A DNA stretch of 64,000 nt from Beroe forskalii (lineage: Eukaryota > Ctenophora > Nuda > Beroida > Beroidae): the NCBI GenBank assembly GCA_011033025.1, contig WFMF01000134.1, positions 186,001 to 250,000 of the forward strand, given 5' to 3'. Each line of letters starts with the position of its first letter. Within the stretch, counting starts at the first letter, position 1. Below, one piece after another: positions 1 through 12,715 of the stretch. The notes under the pieces were generated by a model that did no database searches, had not been told where the DNA came from, and saw nothing but the letters and a program-made list of their open reading frames with translations. The position numbers and the translations under genes were made by a program.

Positions 1-1182
1 ATACAGAAACAAAAGCCACTCGGGCATTTCCACTTTTTATGTCTGAGTTTTCTTTGTTTTGATTGACGAATGCTCAATGATTTCAATGCGAATTAAAGCT
101 GTATCACAGAACCTAAATTATTCATAGGGAAGTTTCTAAATTGGGGAGTTGAACTGTAGCATAGTGAATCGCATGACGGTCTGTATTCCCGGATCATTTA
201 AGTACACGTGGCACGTACCTTAACGCGACCCCGACGATCATTGAGTCTCATGCTTTACAATTGAAAGATAGATTGCTCTGAAAATAGATTGATATACCCT
301 GAGATAACTGAGCCATGAATACGTCATATATAGTAATTTTTGATACGTCATGATGATATCATAGTAGCGAATTTTGTTACGTCATAACCCTGAGCGAGCA
401 TTACCTAATTATTGATTAATTGTGATAACCCCTCCATTAACACCTGCATAAGATCCCGTAACCCTTCGGTTATCACATCTGGAGCCCTGCTGCTGGTTCT
501 TTTTGATCGGGGGAGGCAGTCGTGCGATTTGCTACGTTACACTTGCAAAAAAATCGAACTCCCTAATGTTTTCTTATTACATTGTTTTATTTCATTGCAT
601 ACGTGTGTCACCATTGTCAAAGCTTTAATTTTCATACCTATTGATAGTGTATAAAATTTGCTAATTTGTGATATATGGCTACTTGCTGCTATAAGAGTAT
701 ATGTACTCGAGTAGAAATAAACTATACGAGTATAAGTAGCATAAGGTATATTTCACTATCTTTGTTCTTAACTTCTTATTTTGCAGCTTAATAAGATAAG
801 CCGAGACGCCTGGCAGCGTTCACAGTTACAGTTCCCGGTATAAGAGTGATCATATAGTACGTGAAGAAAATGTTGAGTATTTATTAATGTTGAGTATTAC
901 TATTAAAAAAGAGATTAAGAGACACGCTTACATAGACTGATAGAGTTGACAAGTAAAGTGAGAGTTTTTATTATAGGGGCCGACAATTGTTCGTGCGGGT
1001 TTTAAGTTTTAAAATTTAATTCATGGGGGCCGACACCTTAGTTCGAGTAAATTTCTTAGGATGTTGCCCTACCCTTACGCGTGTGGTGCAGCGTTCCACA
1101 TTTGGACGTTTCTGCGCCAACGGCAGAGGTGAGAGGAAATAAACGGGCAACGTCCGTCGAGGGTTATTGGTAAGTGAGAAGT
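1..1182. other. Non-coding stretch, no gene recognised
   Basis: I see no coding region or RNA gene here. The frame open at 412-654 has no recognisable motif and looks like chance. Three TACGTCA motifs lie about 33 bases apart between 310 and 385. They resemble CRE half-sites but are too few to call a regulatory element. The stretch ends where the 13-bp satellite begins. Confidence 0.5.
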
Positions 1183-2078
1183 GAAATTTATGTGCGAAAT
1201 TTATGTGCGAAATTTATGTGCGAAATTTATGTGCGAAATTCATGTGCGAAATTTATGTGAGAAATTTATGTGAGAAATTTATGTGCGAAATTTATGTGTG
1301 AAATTTATGTGTGAAATTTATGTGCGAAATTTGACTGCAAAATTTAACTGCAAAATTTAACTGCAAAATTTAACTGCAAAATTTAACTTCAAAATTTAAC
1401 TGCAAAATTTAACTGCAAAATTCAACTGCGAAATTTAACTGCGAAATTTAACTGCGAAATTTAACTGCGAAATTTAACGGCGAAATTTAACGGCGAAAAT
1501 TAACTGCGAAATTTAACTGCGAAATTTAACTGCGAGATTTAACTGTGAAATTTAACTGTGAAATTTAACTGTGAAATTTAACTGCAAAATTTAACTGTGA
1601 AATTTAACTGCAAAATTTAACTGCAAAATTTAACTGCAAAATTTAACTGCAAAATTTAACTGCAAAATTCAACTGCGAAATTTAACTGCGAAATTTAACT
1701 GCGAAATTTAACGGCGAAAATTAACTGCGAAATTTAACTGCGAAATTTAACTGTGAAATTTAACTGTGAAATTTAACTGTGAAATTTAACTGCGAAATTT
1801 AACTGCGAAATTTAACTGCGAAATTTAACTTCGAAATTTAACTGCGAAATTTAACTGCGAAATTTAACTGCGAAATTTAACTGCGAAATTTAACTGCGAA
1901 ATTTAACTGCGAAATTTAACTGCGAAATTTAACTGCGAAATTTAACTGCGAAATTTAACTGCGAAATTTAACTGCGAAATTTAACTGCGAACTTTAACTG
2001 CGAAATTTAACTGCGAAATTTAACTGCGAAATTTAACTGCGAAATTTAACTGCGAAATTTAACTGCGAAATTCATGTC
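1183..2078. repeat. 13-bp satellite, about 69 units
   Basis: This is a continuous array of a 13-base unit, each with an AAATTT core. The first block is GAAATTTATGTGC-like (1183 to about 1330). The rest is AAATTTAACTGCA/G-like. Variant runs recur in the same order: a block with TTCAACTGCG followed by AACGGCG units appears near 1420-1510 and again near 1660-1730, so part of the array was amplified as multi-unit blocks. The array is AT-rich with no coding potential. Confidence 0.95.
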
Positions 2079-2369
2079 CAGTACGGAGCACCTCAGCTTC
2101 GGTTCCTTGTTTCATATGCCGTACAGGAAGAGTTCACCATGGTTGGGCGCGTAGACGCCCATTATTACCACGACATAAGTTGGGTTTATACCTCTTGCCT
2201 AATGAAAATGTTTCCTTGTGTTTGATAATTAATGCTCACACAGTACCGCGTGAATTAAGTTCATTAAAGTGTGAAATAAGTGGGATTCGAGTGAGATCTA
2301 AATTCTAAGTGTGATGTTTTATTGAGTGTAAAGTTAGATTAAAATCAGATAAATTTGAGATTTCAGTGA

Positions 2370-2475
2370 GAATGAGATAAGTCAAACGAGATTTTAATAG
2401 TGAGATAAGTCAACTGAGATTTTAATAGTGAAACATGTCAAATGAAAATTTAAAAGTGAGATAAAACAAATGAGA
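2370..2475. repeat. Short degenerate tandem repeat (~31 bp unit)
   Basis: Three to four imperfect copies of a unit containing GAGATAAGTCAA and GAGATTTTAATAGT. It lies just left of family A copy 1. A comparable AAAGTGTGACT-type array lies left of family A copy 2 at about 26455-26530, so such an array may belong to the family. Confidence 0.6.
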
Positions 2476-2731
2476 GTTGAAATTATAATTGCACTTGCAG
2501 CGAAAGAATTAGCAATAAAAAGTGCTGATCACGGTTTCCAAAGAAAACCGTGAAATGGAGAAGTATGAGAATTAAGCTGAAGTTCTTGAAGAGTGTAATA
2601 AGGTGCGTTTTGTATATATGTCTGTCTGAGTGTGTATGAGACGTGAGAGTGAGACCTGAGTTTGTCCGATATGTGTGTCTGTCTGAATGTGTGTCTGTCT
2701 GAGTGTGTCTGTGTTTGTCTGTCGTTGATCG

Positions 2732-3505
2732 TGTAAGACCCTAGAACGATACAACCGCCACTCAACGTAGCTGGAGAGGTTAATGTTCTTATGTAAACGG
2801 GTAAGACAACGACGGACAATTGTGTGCGTGTGAGAAGTTCAGAAGTGTTATTGGGAGTGAGAAGTGAGAACTTCAGTGCGTGTTTGTTTGTCGTTGATCA
2901 TGAACGACCCTAACAATACGACCGCCACTCAACGTAGCTGGAAAGGTTTATGTTCTTATGTAAATGGGTCAGACAACGGCGGACAATTGTGTGTGCGAAT
3001 GTTTACGGGGAGTGAGAACTTCAGCAGCGGCATGGAACACTTTGAACATTAGGGATATCTAAAATTGGGCCTAAAAGTGGTGTATTTTGTGATAAAAGTT
3101 CACCATACACCTTGACGCAGACAACCACTGTTGTTATGATGCGAAACTTGCCGGCGCAACAAGTTACATGATCTGCTGACAATAATATTTAGCCCACTAC
3201 ATGCCAGGCAACTACTCCAATATAAGTCTAACAGTACTTTATATTTGATAGGGCTTGTAGTGAGTTAATGGGTGGCAATTTATATAAATTTTACATGCCA
3301 GGAACTAATATTTTTGAGGAAATGCGTTAAAAAGAGACGCATGGAAGGAATTAAAACTATAGAGAGGACATAAGTTTTGTAAGACAATCTCGTCTCTAGT
3401 GGGCTCAAAGTCAAAGTGGTTGGGAAGAGGGATGAGCTCCTTATAATCCCAGCCATCAACAGGAGGCAGTGGGTCCGCAAGGACCTGGGGGCACGCAAAA
3501 TCTTA
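2732..3505. repeat. Dispersed repeat family A, copy 1
   Basis: This segment is similar along most of its length, in the same orientation, to 26540-27105. Shared landmarks include CGCCACTC..GTAGCTGG, GGTCAGACAACG.CGGACAA, TGACGCAGAC.ACCACTGTTG and TTGATAGGGC. Its left part is itself duplicated: 2732-2840 and 2907-3000 match, offset by about 172 bases. No coding frame or clear terminal structure is visible. It could be an old non-autonomous or solo-LTR-like repeat; ends are approximate. Confidence 0.7.
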
Positions 3506-6500
3506 CTATAGTGCTGGAGAGATACTGAAGGCTCCCGTGTCTAGCAAATCATGAATTAACATGATACTGTGGTATCTTCTAGTCGGCCGTGTTGTCGGGC
3601 TGCCTGGCGTTTAATGCCTGGATTTAGACGGTCATCCCCAGGGTTAGACATGCACCCCCAGGCAAGTGGCACACGGTGGTACGTGGACGACAGTCCTCAC
3701 CTAAGCTGATGTAAACCCAGGCTTCAACCCCGATGATTGTTCCGGGGTAAATTTGATGTTGAATGATTATAAATGATAAATAGTGGTCCTGAAAATTGGT
3801 GTTCTCCGTGAGATCGAGTCACGGGTCACTATAAATCGGGCCACTATGATATAATGCGATGATAAATTCCGCGAAATAATACGAAAGTTTGGGGGTTTAC
3901 ATCAGTGAACAGGCAAGGCAAGTGAAAACGGTCAAAGTTCATTGTTGTGAATGCAAGTCCACTTTGGATCAGACCGTCGGTGGAGACCAGGTGTGCCAAC
4001 CCCATGCACTGGTATCTCTGTCGCTACAGACTGGGTCACTTGCCGGTAGGATCACAATGCTATAAAACCCTTGTGTTCTACGAGGTTGCGTGTCCTGCTC
4101 AATGTACAGTCGGGCCTACATAAGCTAAAAGCGACCTGGTCAGTAGGGCCAAACAGTTAGTAAGCGAATGTAGCTATTGCGATCGAAGTGATTGAAAATT
4201 TAACTTCGGGAACCAATAGGCAGTACTACGTACTGTGGAAATGGGGTCGGCTCTGATTGCACCCGCCTTAAGAATTTAGGAAAGTGAGAAGTGAGTAAGG
4301 CAGGCGGGAGATCGAAGACCAGAAGTGCAAAATTTAAAGTTTTTCACCGTCACTTCCTCATGGCAACCTAAGTATACAAATTGACAGGCACATAAGTAGA
4401 AATCCTAACAAGACGACAAAGTCGTACTTTCAGAAGGTCTGCCTTCTGGGGGCTGCCGCCCCCAGAAAGAAAATGCTCGGTCACAAAAATGTCATTTTAA
4501 ATTCAAGGATCAAATCTGCAGTATCACATGACGATGTCAGGTGACACCTGAAAATCCCCGACAAGTAAAATGCCCGGCCGACTCAGCATTGATAGGCGGT
4601 AACAGTGATGTCATTTACCATGGCAACTGTAGAAAATATCCACCACATATTTGTCGTGCGCGGGTACATTGTACAACTTAAGGGGCGATATCGATATAGA
4701 TAATGATACTGCGATAATGAAATTATATGGAGCTGTAACAGTGTGACTGTGACGTGGTGAGATACCGGGAACTGAGGTTGTAGAAAATTTAGAATTCTGT
4801 TGCAAATGAGTGCCCGTCGCTGCAAGAATCAGTGCACAGGTACCGTATTCTAATAAGAACCCCATATCTTAGTTTGGGTTCAAATATTGGAGAGAATAGT
4901 CGTTAACTAAGAATTGTGACGCTGCCGTTGCCTGGATACATAAACTAGTTTTTGTTTCATGATTTAAAAGCGTGCATCAGCACGGACGCTGATTCATTAT
5001 TTTACTATTTTAATCATATTTTGATGGCTACCACTTTAAAGAGATGGTAAGTAGTCAGAGAGTAAGTAAATAGGCAATGAGTAAGTAAGGAGGTAAGTAA
5101 CTAAGTAATTAAGTAAATACTCCCAGAAGTAGTAAGTTAGTACCTATAAAAAACAGTAAGTCGTGATACACTAATAGTAGTTTCAAATCGTCGTACTGAC
5201 TATAGTTTCAAGATTTTGTCATCAAAATTTACAACTGCACGGGCATACACACACTTATCACACCGGCCAGAATATTTGAATTAAATTTCATCATTTTTCA
5301 GAACTATACTCTTTGTCCTAACCTAATACCAAAATTCCTCCTGTAAAGCACTAAGGTTCATTTCCTCCCATGGGTGCGAATATGCGCAGTGTCTGAGTTC
5401 CTGCTAAACTCTCAAGGGAGGAAAGGCTTTGATTATGTGTGCTAGGAAAATTACTACTTTAACCAGATCCATGGTGTTGCGGATGCGCAACGTAACTCCT
5501 GGTAACACATCTGGTTAGAGGATTAGTATCATCTAAAAGTTCAAGTTATGTTACGTACGAAATTCAATCAATTCTCAAAGGCAAAACTTCTCAAATTATT
5601 GTTGTGTGGAATTTCTGGAGGGCCATATCTCGTTGGTATAGCCTACGTCCTAATCCAGCTTTGTCTACAAGGAAAAGAACTCCTCATAACCCTCCTGGTC
5701 GGTTTCTGAAGATGGGAAGGGCTCACTGCATACGTGCATGAGCCCGGGTGTGTAACCTATGCTGTGGAGCTACTGCTAATCAAGAAGTACTCCTGGAAGC
5801 CGGGCCACACCCACTCGCCACTCGGTGCTTCATTTTTCCTACCCCACTTCATTGAGATTGGAACCAACAGGGCATGCAGGATTCCCTATCCTTTTGCATT
5901 ACAATGGCATGCCTTTTAATCATGAGTTATTATGCAGCATAATTATAGCAATAAATTGCAATTACTCAAATTTTATAATTTCTAAGATTAAATCGAACAA
6001 ACGCACGTGCATAAAATTCTCATGGGTTTGCCTTACCCAAAAAGTTTGTTTCTCAGATTTGGAAATTCCATAAATTTCTAAATTCCATAATTTCTACAAA
6101 TTAAGCCAAATAAACACGCGTGTACAAAATTTTCTTGTGGTTTTTATACCAAAACTTGTCGTTGACAATTTTGAAAAAGGGAAATTTCTCATTGAAATGA
6201 CGTTATCATGAGACTATAACTAACTTTTTCATGTAATTGGCTCTAGTTACTAAATTTACCTTCCATTATTTCTCATTTATTTTCATAGTTTCATTTCAAT
6301 TCATTATACAGTGCAGATATACGGTACTGTAGTCTTATTGTTTGCATCGACGATTTTGTACACTGTTTTGTTCAGGTCGTTTGGTTGACCAAGGTTGTCA
6401 TCAAGATCAGTTGCTTCATTTAAAATTTGAATTTTAAATTTTTAATTTGAGGCTTGACGAAAATCAGGCAACCTAACAATCTACTTGCAGATCACGCTAA

Positions 6501-7015
6501 TCCTGAAACAAGCGTGAGAAGTTTCAACGATCTTATACTTAGTACTTACCTCAACATACCTACTTACTCCAACATTTCAGCTGTCTCGAGATAATTCCAA
6601 TGATGGAGAGGCAGGACCTAAAGCACGGTTAATAATCCGGCAAGATTTTTTGGTTAAGCTATTTAGAATTTAATCTATTGAACCGAGACAAGTTAAGCTA
6701 GTTAAGTAGTTTAAGTAGCTTAGTAACTAAATTCACCAGTTGATTTATAACTACATGTGACATGTTGAAATGGTGCATGTGTAAATTTTTTGGAGTACTG
6801 GGGATGCTGCGCTGCTCAATTCAAGAGTCCAGCTGCAGGAGGGACAGAAGAGCGGAGTAATGCTACAAGTTCCTAATCTCATCATTCTGTGCACCATTCT
6901 ATCCAAATCCATTCCTACAATTCTACAAAGAAAAGTCAGAGAACAGATGACACTTCAAATATCCTGTTACTCAACCATAAAAGCATGAAAGCGGCCAGAT
7001 ACAGGATTACCCAAC
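3506..7015. other. Intergenic stretch, no gene recognised
   Basis: No coding region with recognisable motifs was found. Minor features are a 10-bp-arm hairpin at 4444-4467, a palindrome TCAGGTG-A-CACCTGA near 4540, and AAGTA-rich low-complexity sequence at about 5040-5160. The open frames around 4583-4865 and 5734-6073 are short and unremarkable. Confidence 0.5.
4444..4467. repeat. GC-rich hairpin TTCTGGGGGC-TGCC-GCCCCCAGAA
   Basis: Perfect inverted repeat with 10-bp arms and a 4-base loop in otherwise AT-rich DNA. Related hairpins occur near 28862, 35879 and 35985, embedded in different surroundings. Confidence 0.85.
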
Positions 7016-7290
7016 CGGATGTCTTGAATGTGCCCTAGGCACTATCATACAATGTGGACAAAAGGAAGGACCAATTCTACCGATGACTACTCACGATGAA
7101 GAACTAACCGACTGAAGTCTTGAAGGTGCCTCTCCAATATGCATCGCGCAAATTGCAAGCACTATCAAACAATGTGGACGGACAGAAGGAAGTTCTACAA
7201 TCACCCAGCACTGTTAAACCTGAAGTCTTGAAGGTGCATTGTAGTCCAATGCACTATCAAACAATGTGGACGGAAGGAATAACAGGATCC
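7016..7290. repeat. Tandem repeat of about 100 bp, three copies
   Basis: The phrases TGAAGTCTTGAAGGTGC and GCACTATCAAACAATGTGGAC recur in the same order three times, the first copy more diverged. The open frame over 7120-7398 comes from this repeat and is not a gene call. The array leads into the GCGTGTTTAGAGTTCC direct repeats flanking the foldback structure. Confidence 0.7.
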
Positions 7291-7335
7291 CAAAGAAACC
7301 TTGATCAAAGCAATCCCTATCACTACCTCCAAACT

Positions 7336-7410
7336 GGCGTGTTTAGAGTTCCCAGTTTCTCACCTGATCTTGTAAATTCAAAATATGGGCGTGTTTAGAG
7401 TTCCCCATGC
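7336..7410. repeat. Direct repeats GCGTGTTTAGAGTTCC, left side of foldback
   Basis: Two copies lie near 7338 and 7388. Further copies in the same orientation lie right of the foldback near 11426, 11500 and 11595. They probably belong to a host repeat array into which the foldback structure inserted. Confidence 0.7.
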
Positions 7411-7490
7411 AAGATCCCAAAATTTTCCAAATCCATTCAAAATGTGTTTCTCAACACAAATTCACATCTACATGATGATCCTAAAGAAAC

Positions 7491-10400
7491 GTAGATACTA
7501 AAAGCAGGAACTAGCGAAACCACCCCGAAACAAGCCGAAACAAGCGGAACGACCCGAAACCACCCCGAACCAACCCAAAAACCTTCCGAAACAAGGCGAA
7601 ACGAGCCGAAACAACCCGAAACAACCTGAAACAAGCGAAACAAGCGAAACAACCCGAAACAAGCGAATCAACCCGAAACAACCCGAAACAAGCAGTTTTG
7701 TATTTTCCACTTGTTTCGGCTTGTTTCGGCTTGTTTCAACTTATTTGGTTGATTCGCTTGTTTCGGGTTGGTTCGCCTGTTTCGCTTGATACGACAGAAA
7801 AAACACGAAACAACCCGAATCAAGCCCGAATCAAGCCAATTTTTTACTAAAACCTGGAACAACCCGAAACAAGCCGAATCACCCCGAAACAAGCCGAATC
7901 ACCCCGAAACAAGCCGAAACAACCCAAAACAATCGACTCAACCCGAAAAAAGCGAAACAACCCGAAACAAGCGAATCAACTCGAAGCAAGCAGTTTTGCA
8001 TTTTCCACTTGTTTCAGCTTGTTTCGGCTTGTTTCGGCTTGTTTCGGGTTGATTCGCTTGTTTCGGCTTGTTTCGGCTTGTTTCGGCTTGTTTCGGCTTG
8101 TTTCGGGTTGATTCGCTTGTTTCGGGTTGATTCGCTTGTTTCAGCTTGTTTCGCTTGTTCGGCTTGTTTCGAGTAAATCAACCGAATCAAACGATTCAAC
8201 CCGAATAAATATCGAAACGAGCCGAATCAATCTGAAGCCGGCCATGATCAATCCGGAATAAGTGTCAGAGTCAAGGTGAATCAACCCGTATAATTATGGG
8301 ACATAACTAATAGGATATTTATTGATATTCAGTTTGTCAAGAAATATGTTCTTCTAGTCATCTAGCTATCTAGGCACTCTTAGAGATGTGTATACACAAA
8401 TCTTATGAACTTATAATTGTATCTCCTTTTCATGATAGGCGACTTTATTACTCCAATCCCAACTCAGTCGGCTCATTTTACCTGTCAACTGTGAAACACT
8501 GCGTACACTGCACATATTTGTATATTATGCATATCCTGATCTCTCAGATCTCTATTTTTCTATTTTTCCCTTTCCAACTAACTATTTAGAGTTGACTGCG
8601 GATCCTTATTAGCACTTCCGTACTGTAGTATGTAGATATAATACTCTGGCTACGTTATCTCTTTTCACCATTCATCACCACCCTATTCTTGATAACTGAT
8701 CAACTGTGTCTGACTGATAATTACTTAATTACATAATAACGTAATCACTCGAGAGGTCGAATGTTTTCAGGTTCCTATCACTCGTTAACTCATTAAGGCA
8801 CGGTACTTAACAGTCTTGTTAATCATTATAATTAATCATGTTATTCCCTTAATTTGCAACAAAATGAAATGCAACTCACAATTCGTAATGGAGAAAATTA
8901 TTTGCGGGTCAGTTATCATTCATGTTTGACTATATAACTCATGAATTGGTGTTTAAAGTTATGGCATTTACTAAAACTTATGTTCGTATTATCAGTATCA
9001 TCGTCATCCGTGTTTTAGTCTCAAAATGACACGACTCCATTTCGGACAACACTCGAATCAATTCGGAAATTGTCCCACTCGATATCAATTCATTCAAGTT
9101 TACCGGGCGAATTTACTGGGCTACGTGGCATAGAGATGCCAATTTAGAGATGCTTCTCGAGTTCTTGCATTTTCACATAAAGACATAGAGGTGAATAAGA
9201 TGAACGTACGGTCGAATAACATGAAAGCGATGGAGATAAGTGCACGGGCCGTATGAGCAATGAACTTACTGTACTGCAACGAAATGAAGGATTCTCACGC
9301 AACCAATGACACATTTGCGACATTTCCCTTACTGCCGCTGAACCTGCCCGGGCATGTTATGCGTCGCGCGCGAACAATAGGCGCAAGAATTTATACTGTC
9401 ACTGACAGTGTCAGGGGCATATTGTTCGTGTGCGACTTATTATTTGTGTGCGATGCTACCCTCGGCGAAATCTTCTATCATTTCAAACAAATGTCAGATG
9501 TTTCGTTGTGAATTACATTATGATTGTTTTAATGGATCAGAATTTGCACATTCGGGCCCAAGTTAAGTGATGCAATCATAACGTTGTTTTAAGAACGTTA
9601 TGGGTCAAAAAAGTGTTACCATGCATGGTTTCAAAAGCACCTTTGCTCCTTTACTCTTTTATGGAGCTTGTGTGTCTGCCTTAGCTCTAACGTTTATGGG
9701 ACTTCATTGGTCGAAAGTAACAGCTTAAGTAGTTTGCCGTAGGCTGTAGCCCCAGTTTGGAGGATTTTCTCTACAAGAATAAACAAATTCTTATGTTTTT
9801 ACTACCTATTTCCCTATTTCTCTTGTAGATTAAAACCACCATATATGCAATTACCCGGCCACTGAGGATCTTTCTTTCTTTTGCACTTTCAACTTTCTTT
9901 ACAATCTGATGCCTCTGCCCTATGATTTATGAAGATACATATCAGTAACGAGCTTGAACTTGGCCGTCGGGCTCGTACTTCGTAGCTCAAGCTGCCACAA
10001 GTCATTAATACATGTCATGTTCCTGATTTACGATTTTAAGTTGAACTCAGTGTTCAATCCATGTTAATAGTGATATAATAGTGCTGTTATTTCTCCAAAC
10101 CCCGCTCTTGCATTGGATAGTCATTTTTTTGCCACAAGAACTTTCTGTTCTTTGAAGATTTATACTCAAACTTTCAACATTTCCTTTCTAGAAGAGAAAA
10201 TTTCTCAAAAAAGCTCCCGAGAATGAATAGGTATTGGATTTAAATGGATATATCGCAGTGAAGTAATTGCCCAGAATAGAAAATCTGCCCCAAAATTCGC
10301 TCTCCATGTATTATAAATTGATACACGTATGGATTGGGGATGCTATATTTGAGCGGGGCCGTGGAGTGTGGACACTAGACATATCCATGAGGAATTTAAA

Positions 10401-11363
10401 TTCTTACTTGCACACAAGAAGTGAAATAGCCCATGTCAGTGTCAACTCTGCAACATGCTGGAGGATGGAAGTCAAGCTACTAATACAGTACTACAGTTAT
10501 ACAAACTTTAAACATGGGCTTTCCTTGAATTCACAGTTTATCGTGTTGATTCGGGTTGTTTGGGGTTGATTTGCTTTTTTCTGTGTTGATTCCGCTTGTT
10601 TCGGGTTGATTTGCCTTGTTTCGGGTTGTTGTGGGTTGATTCAACGTGTTTCGCCGAAACAAGGCGAAATTTCGGGTTGATTCGCTTGTTTCGGGTTGAT
10701 TCGCTTGTTTTGGCTTGTTTCGCCTTGTTTCGGCTTGTTTCGCCTTGTTTCGGCGAAACAAGTTGAATCAACCCACAACAAACCGAAACAAGGCAAATCA
10801 ACCCGAAACAAGCGAATCAACCCGAAACAAGCGAATCAACCCGAAATAAGCGAATCAACCCGAAACAAGCGAATCAACCCGAAACAACCCGAAACAACCC
10901 GAATCAAGCCGAATCGACATGAACTACAAGCAGTTTTGCATTTTCCGTTTGTTTCGGGTTGATACGCCTTGTTTCGGGTTGGTTCGCTTGTTTCGCCTTG
11001 TTTCGCTTGATATGGCAGCAAAAACACGAAACAACCCGAAACAACCCCGAATCAAGCCAAAATTTTACTAAAAACTGGAACAACCCGAAACAAGCCGAAA
11101 CAAGCTGAAACAAGCCGAAACAAGCCGAAACAAGTGTAAAATGCAAAACTGCTTGTTTCGGGTTGTTTCGGGTTGATTCGCTTGTTTCGGGTTGTTTCGC
11201 TTGTTTCGCTTGTTTCGGGCTGTTTCGGGTTGTTTCGGCTCGTTTCGCCTTGTTTCGGCTTGTTTTGGAAGGTTTTTGGGTTGGTTCGGGGTGGTTTCGG
11301 GTCGTTCCGCTTGTTTCGGCTTGTTTCGGGGTGGTTTCGCTAGTTCCTGCTTTTAGTATCTAC
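7491..11363. mobile_element. Foldback-type element with 10-bp-repeat arms
   Basis: The outer ends are inverted copies: the block starting GTAGATACTAAAAGCAGG at 7491 reappears reverse-complemented, ending at 11363. Both arms (about 7491-8250 and 10540-11363) consist of variants of CGAAACAAGC, CGAAACAACCC and CGAATCAACCC. Each arm switches orientation several times, so it can fold on itself as well as on the other arm. A spacer block around TGATACGACAG (7780) and TGATATGGCAG (11010) is in direct orientation between arms, showing internal rearrangement. A 10-bp unit without stop triplets keeps all three frames open and gives the same 10-residue peptide pattern, so open frames here are not genes. 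Known foldback transposons of flies have similarly repetitive arms; assignment to any superfamily is inference. No transposase is visible. Confidence 0.75.
8251..10530. other. Unique spacer between foldback arms, no gene recognised
   Basis: About 2.3 kb of apparently single-copy AT-rich sequence between the repetitive arms. Short frames at 9260-9511 and 10267-10569 carry no recognisable motif, and the latter runs into the repeat arm. It shows no transposase-like open frame, so the element, if mobile, is non-autonomous or decayed. Confidence 0.5.
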
Positions 11364-11413
11364 GCCTAAAGAAAGGATGATCCTAGTACATAATGATCCA
11401 AAAAAAATCTCAT

Positions 11414-11615
11414 TCTTTTTCGCAAAATACGGGCGTGTTTAGAGTTCCCCGTGAATGAGACAGGATCCCACAAAGAATCCACGATTCCTTATCGACGAGC
11501 GTGTTTAGAGTTCCTCGTCAGTTTTTTTAAATTAGAACAGATGAGAAAGCATCCCTCAAAACCGACTCAAGGATACCACGACACCTAAACGACGAGCGTG
11601 TTTAGAGTTCCTCGT
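11414..11615. repeat. Direct repeats GCGTGTTTAGAGTTCC, right side of foldback
   Basis: Three copies (near 11426, 11500 and 11595) in the same orientation as the two left of the foldback. The left (7378) and right (11416) copies share extra flanking sequence, AAAATA.GGGCGTG. That fits insertion of the foldback into a pre-existing repeat array. Confidence 0.7.
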
Positions 11616-12715
11616 CAGCCTCCTTAAAGATCAAGATCCCGCAAAATCTCAACATCCTGGAAAGATGTCTATATCACCACCACAAAGTTCCACAGATGAA
11701 AAGAAAACAGAGATGAATTGTAGAATGGGCTGATGGAATACCGCACAGAATGATCCTCCTTCAACGCTTCAAAATCAACGTCCTGAACTTCAACTTCAGT
11801 ATATGATCCCGTACTGAGGACAAAAATCATCAAAATGCCGTGGTAATCATAGAACAATTTTACTGACCATAATTATGGTCAATAAAATCAATTGGACTTC
11901 GGAAATTTGAACGTTGTACCCCATAATTCCGGACTGAAAGGAAAATCACAGGACCATGATCAGACAAAAATTGGCACTTCTACGGCATATGATATGTTTT
12001 AGGACATTACAGATTTAAGGATTGACTAATTCGTGAAAGTCATTGTTTAAGTCATTGTTGAAGTGACTGGAATCAATTTCGTTAAAATGATCATAGGTCT
12101 GAAATTTAAGAAAATTTGATACTTAAAGCAAGTTGTGATATATTTTCATGAAATCTTCAAATTGAGATGATACGAGTCAAATATATTTTAATAGGTTAAT
12201 ATATATAATATGGTACGCAATTAAATCGTACAAGTAGAGCTATCAATCTTCTGGACTTTATTATATGGGCAGCTATATAAAAAGCATAAAGACTAATGGG
12301 CCTCATTTAGGATTCTGTGACAGAATCACACAAACAGGAGGGAGATGTGGGAGACCCATGGTCCCCCTGTAGTGTACATTAGCTGATTAGGGCTCATGCT
12401 GATAGCTTCACAGGCAGATATAGTATGCATGACTAATAGATAGGCTGATAGGGCGTCTTTTAGAGCGTAGTTTATAGTGCCAATAGTGATATTATAGATA
12501 AGACGTCTTTTACTTTAGGTCTTCGGTATAGAAGCTGCAGCTGCAGATAACGGCATAGGTCATACGAACGTCATAACTAGGTAATACGATACACTCGTAG
12601 TATACGTCACATAACACAGCTGCAGTACATAGGGCAGTAAGTTCATTGCGCGTTACAGAGTAACGCGCTGTGTCAGTCACGTGACCCAGCGTAACTCTCA
12701 GTAGAGATCGTGTAG
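11616..12715. other. Intergenic stretch with one palindrome
   Basis: No gene is recognised. A perfect hairpin, GCGCGTTAC-AGA-GTAACGCGC, sits at 12648-12668, about 50 bases left of the LTR edge. The frame at 11669-11857 is short and unremarkable. Confidence 0.5.

Noticed and set aside
7437-8199. Overlapping open frames on both strands in the left foldback arm (and at 10531-11369)
   Set aside because: They encode repetitions of one 10-residue pattern dictated by the 10-bp DNA repeat. There is no start context, domain or codon signal.
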